Shown here: in pieces, positions 63,544-64,000 of the stretch
Position numbering within the stretch: position 1 is the first letter of the stretch
Layout: each line of letters begins with the position of its first letter
Assembly: GCF_014635345.1 (NCBI RefSeq)
Contig: NZ_BMCU01000001.1
Span: 558,001 to 622,000, forward strand
Length of the DNA stretch: 64,000 nucleotides
From: Rhodococcoides trifolii
GTDB lineage: Bacteria; Actinomycetota; Actinomycetes; Mycobacteriales; Mycobacteriaceae
Reading direction: 5' to 3'
Made by a program: the position numbers and the translations under genes
The notes under the pieces: generated by a model
Seen by the model: only the letters and a program-made list of their open reading frames with translations
What the model was told of the DNA's origin: nothing
Database searches by the model: none

Positions 63544-64000
63544 GTGACCGCCGAGCCCCCCACAGACGCGGAACGCATGCGCTGGTTCGTCGCAGTCGCC
63601 GAGGAACTCAGCTTCTCGCGGGCGGCCAAATCTCTGAACGTTGCTCGTCAACGCCTCAGCGCCGCGGTCATCGAACTGTCGAACGACGCCGGTGAGCCGC
63701 TCTTCGTCCCCGGCGACGGCCCGACCGAGCTCACCGACGCCGGACGCGAACTGTTGCAGCGCGCCAGACTCGCCGTGGCGGACGACGACCTGCGCCGCGC
63801 CGAGGCGGCGGCCGCCGCTCCCGAAGTACCCACTCTGCGCGTCGGATTCGTACCCGGGGTGACGGTGACGAAGTGGACCCGCATCTGGGCGGACCGATTC
63901 CCCGACATCGCCCTGGACGCACTGGTCGTCGAGGCCGACGAGCAGGAAGCCGCGCTCCGCGAGGCCCGCGTCGACGTGTGTTTCGTCCGGACGCCCGTCG
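63544..64000 (+). CDS. LysR-family transcriptional regulator, N-terminal part (runs off window)
   Basis: The first 152 residues of a regulator are present. The HTH is MRWFVAVAEELSFSRAAKSL, NVARQRLSAAVIELSNDAGE, PLFVPGDGPTELTDAGRELL. The effector domain begins LRVGFVPGVTVTKW. NVARQRLSAAV replaces the usual NVSQPALSRQI, a common variation. GTG 63544 is preceded by TACGCT at 63532-63537, 6 nt away, which fits a leaderless mRNA. The target is probably the divergent DUF5997 gene. Confidence 0.88.
   Translation, partial: MTAEPPTDAERMRWFVAVAEELSFSRAAKSLNVARQRLSAAVIELSNDAGEPLFVPGDGPTELTDAGRELLQRARLAVADDDLRRAEAAAAAPEVPTLRVGFVPGVTVTKWTRIWADRFPDIALDALVVEADEQEAALREARVDVCFVRTPV

Overview
The window is high-GC, densely coded DNA from an actinomycete of the Rhodococcus/Mycobacteriales type. 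Support: coenzyme F420 metabolism (fgd1), a PknG-GlnX-GlnH sensor block, a VirR/LytR_C protein, many GTG/TTG starts, frequent 4-nt start/stop overlaps and apparent leaderless genes. From memory of the Mycobacterium tuberculosis map, the backbone follows Rv0407 to Rv0437c: fgd1, pta, ackA, pknG, glnH, glnX, mutT3, thiE, thiO, thiS, thiG, lpqL, thiD, xthA, a GNAT gene, def, a DUF3263 gene, a virR-like gene, sodC, a GCS2-type ligase, a Cdc48-like AAA ATPase, pssA and psd. Extra genes are inserted in this backbone. I recognised no tRNA, rRNA, CRISPR array, insertion sequence or phage gene, and no gene-free stretch exceeds about 300 bases.

Layout. 1-1329: end of a luciferase-like oxidoreductase gene, a VTT-domain membrane protein and a DUF202 protein. 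1336-9727: a catabolic operon on the minus strand (MHS-family importer, acyl-CoA ligase, a fused enoyl-CoA hydratase/acetoacetyl-CoA synthetase, 3-hydroxyacyl-CoA dehydrogenase, amidohydrolase), each gene coupled to the next, with a divergent PaaX-type regulator. The gene set resembles the Cou/Phd routes for beta-oxidative deacetylation of hydroxycinnamates. 9667-11495: SulP anion transporter plus MerR regulator. 11576-16682: fgd1, an MpaB-like oxygenase, a CsbD stress protein, a MarR/MFS drug-efflux pair and a cysteine hydrolase.

16712-28398: central carbon and thiamine block: pta-ackA (acetate), the amino-acid sensing chain GlnH-GlnX-PknG, a MutT protein fused to a PIN/NYN-like domain, and thiE divergent from a TPP-riboswitch-controlled thiO-thiS-thiG operon. 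28493-39724: an ABC exporter, LpqL peptidase, a class III cyclase-like protein, thiD, two tandem small GNAT proteins, DNA repair (xthA), peptide deformylase, a virR-like gene, sodC and a glutamate-cysteine-ligase-like enzyme.

39733-45943: a complete, fully overlapping Mrp Na+/H+ antiporter operon (mnhAB-C-D-E-F-G). 46031-53511: a Nudix remnant, an ASCH/winged-helix protein, an orphan membrane protein, a PEP-mutase-family enzyme, a two-ring AAA ATPase with a degenerate first ring, a glutamine amidotransferase, and phosphatidylserine/phosphatidylethanolamine synthesis (pssA-psd). 53608-59561: an envelope-stress-like block with an ECF sigma factor and five Asp23/Gls24-related genes in two divergent operons. 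59584-64000: small conserved genes, a TetR gene coupled to an AidB-like acyl-CoA dehydrogenase gene, a DUF5997 gene and the start of a LysR gene.
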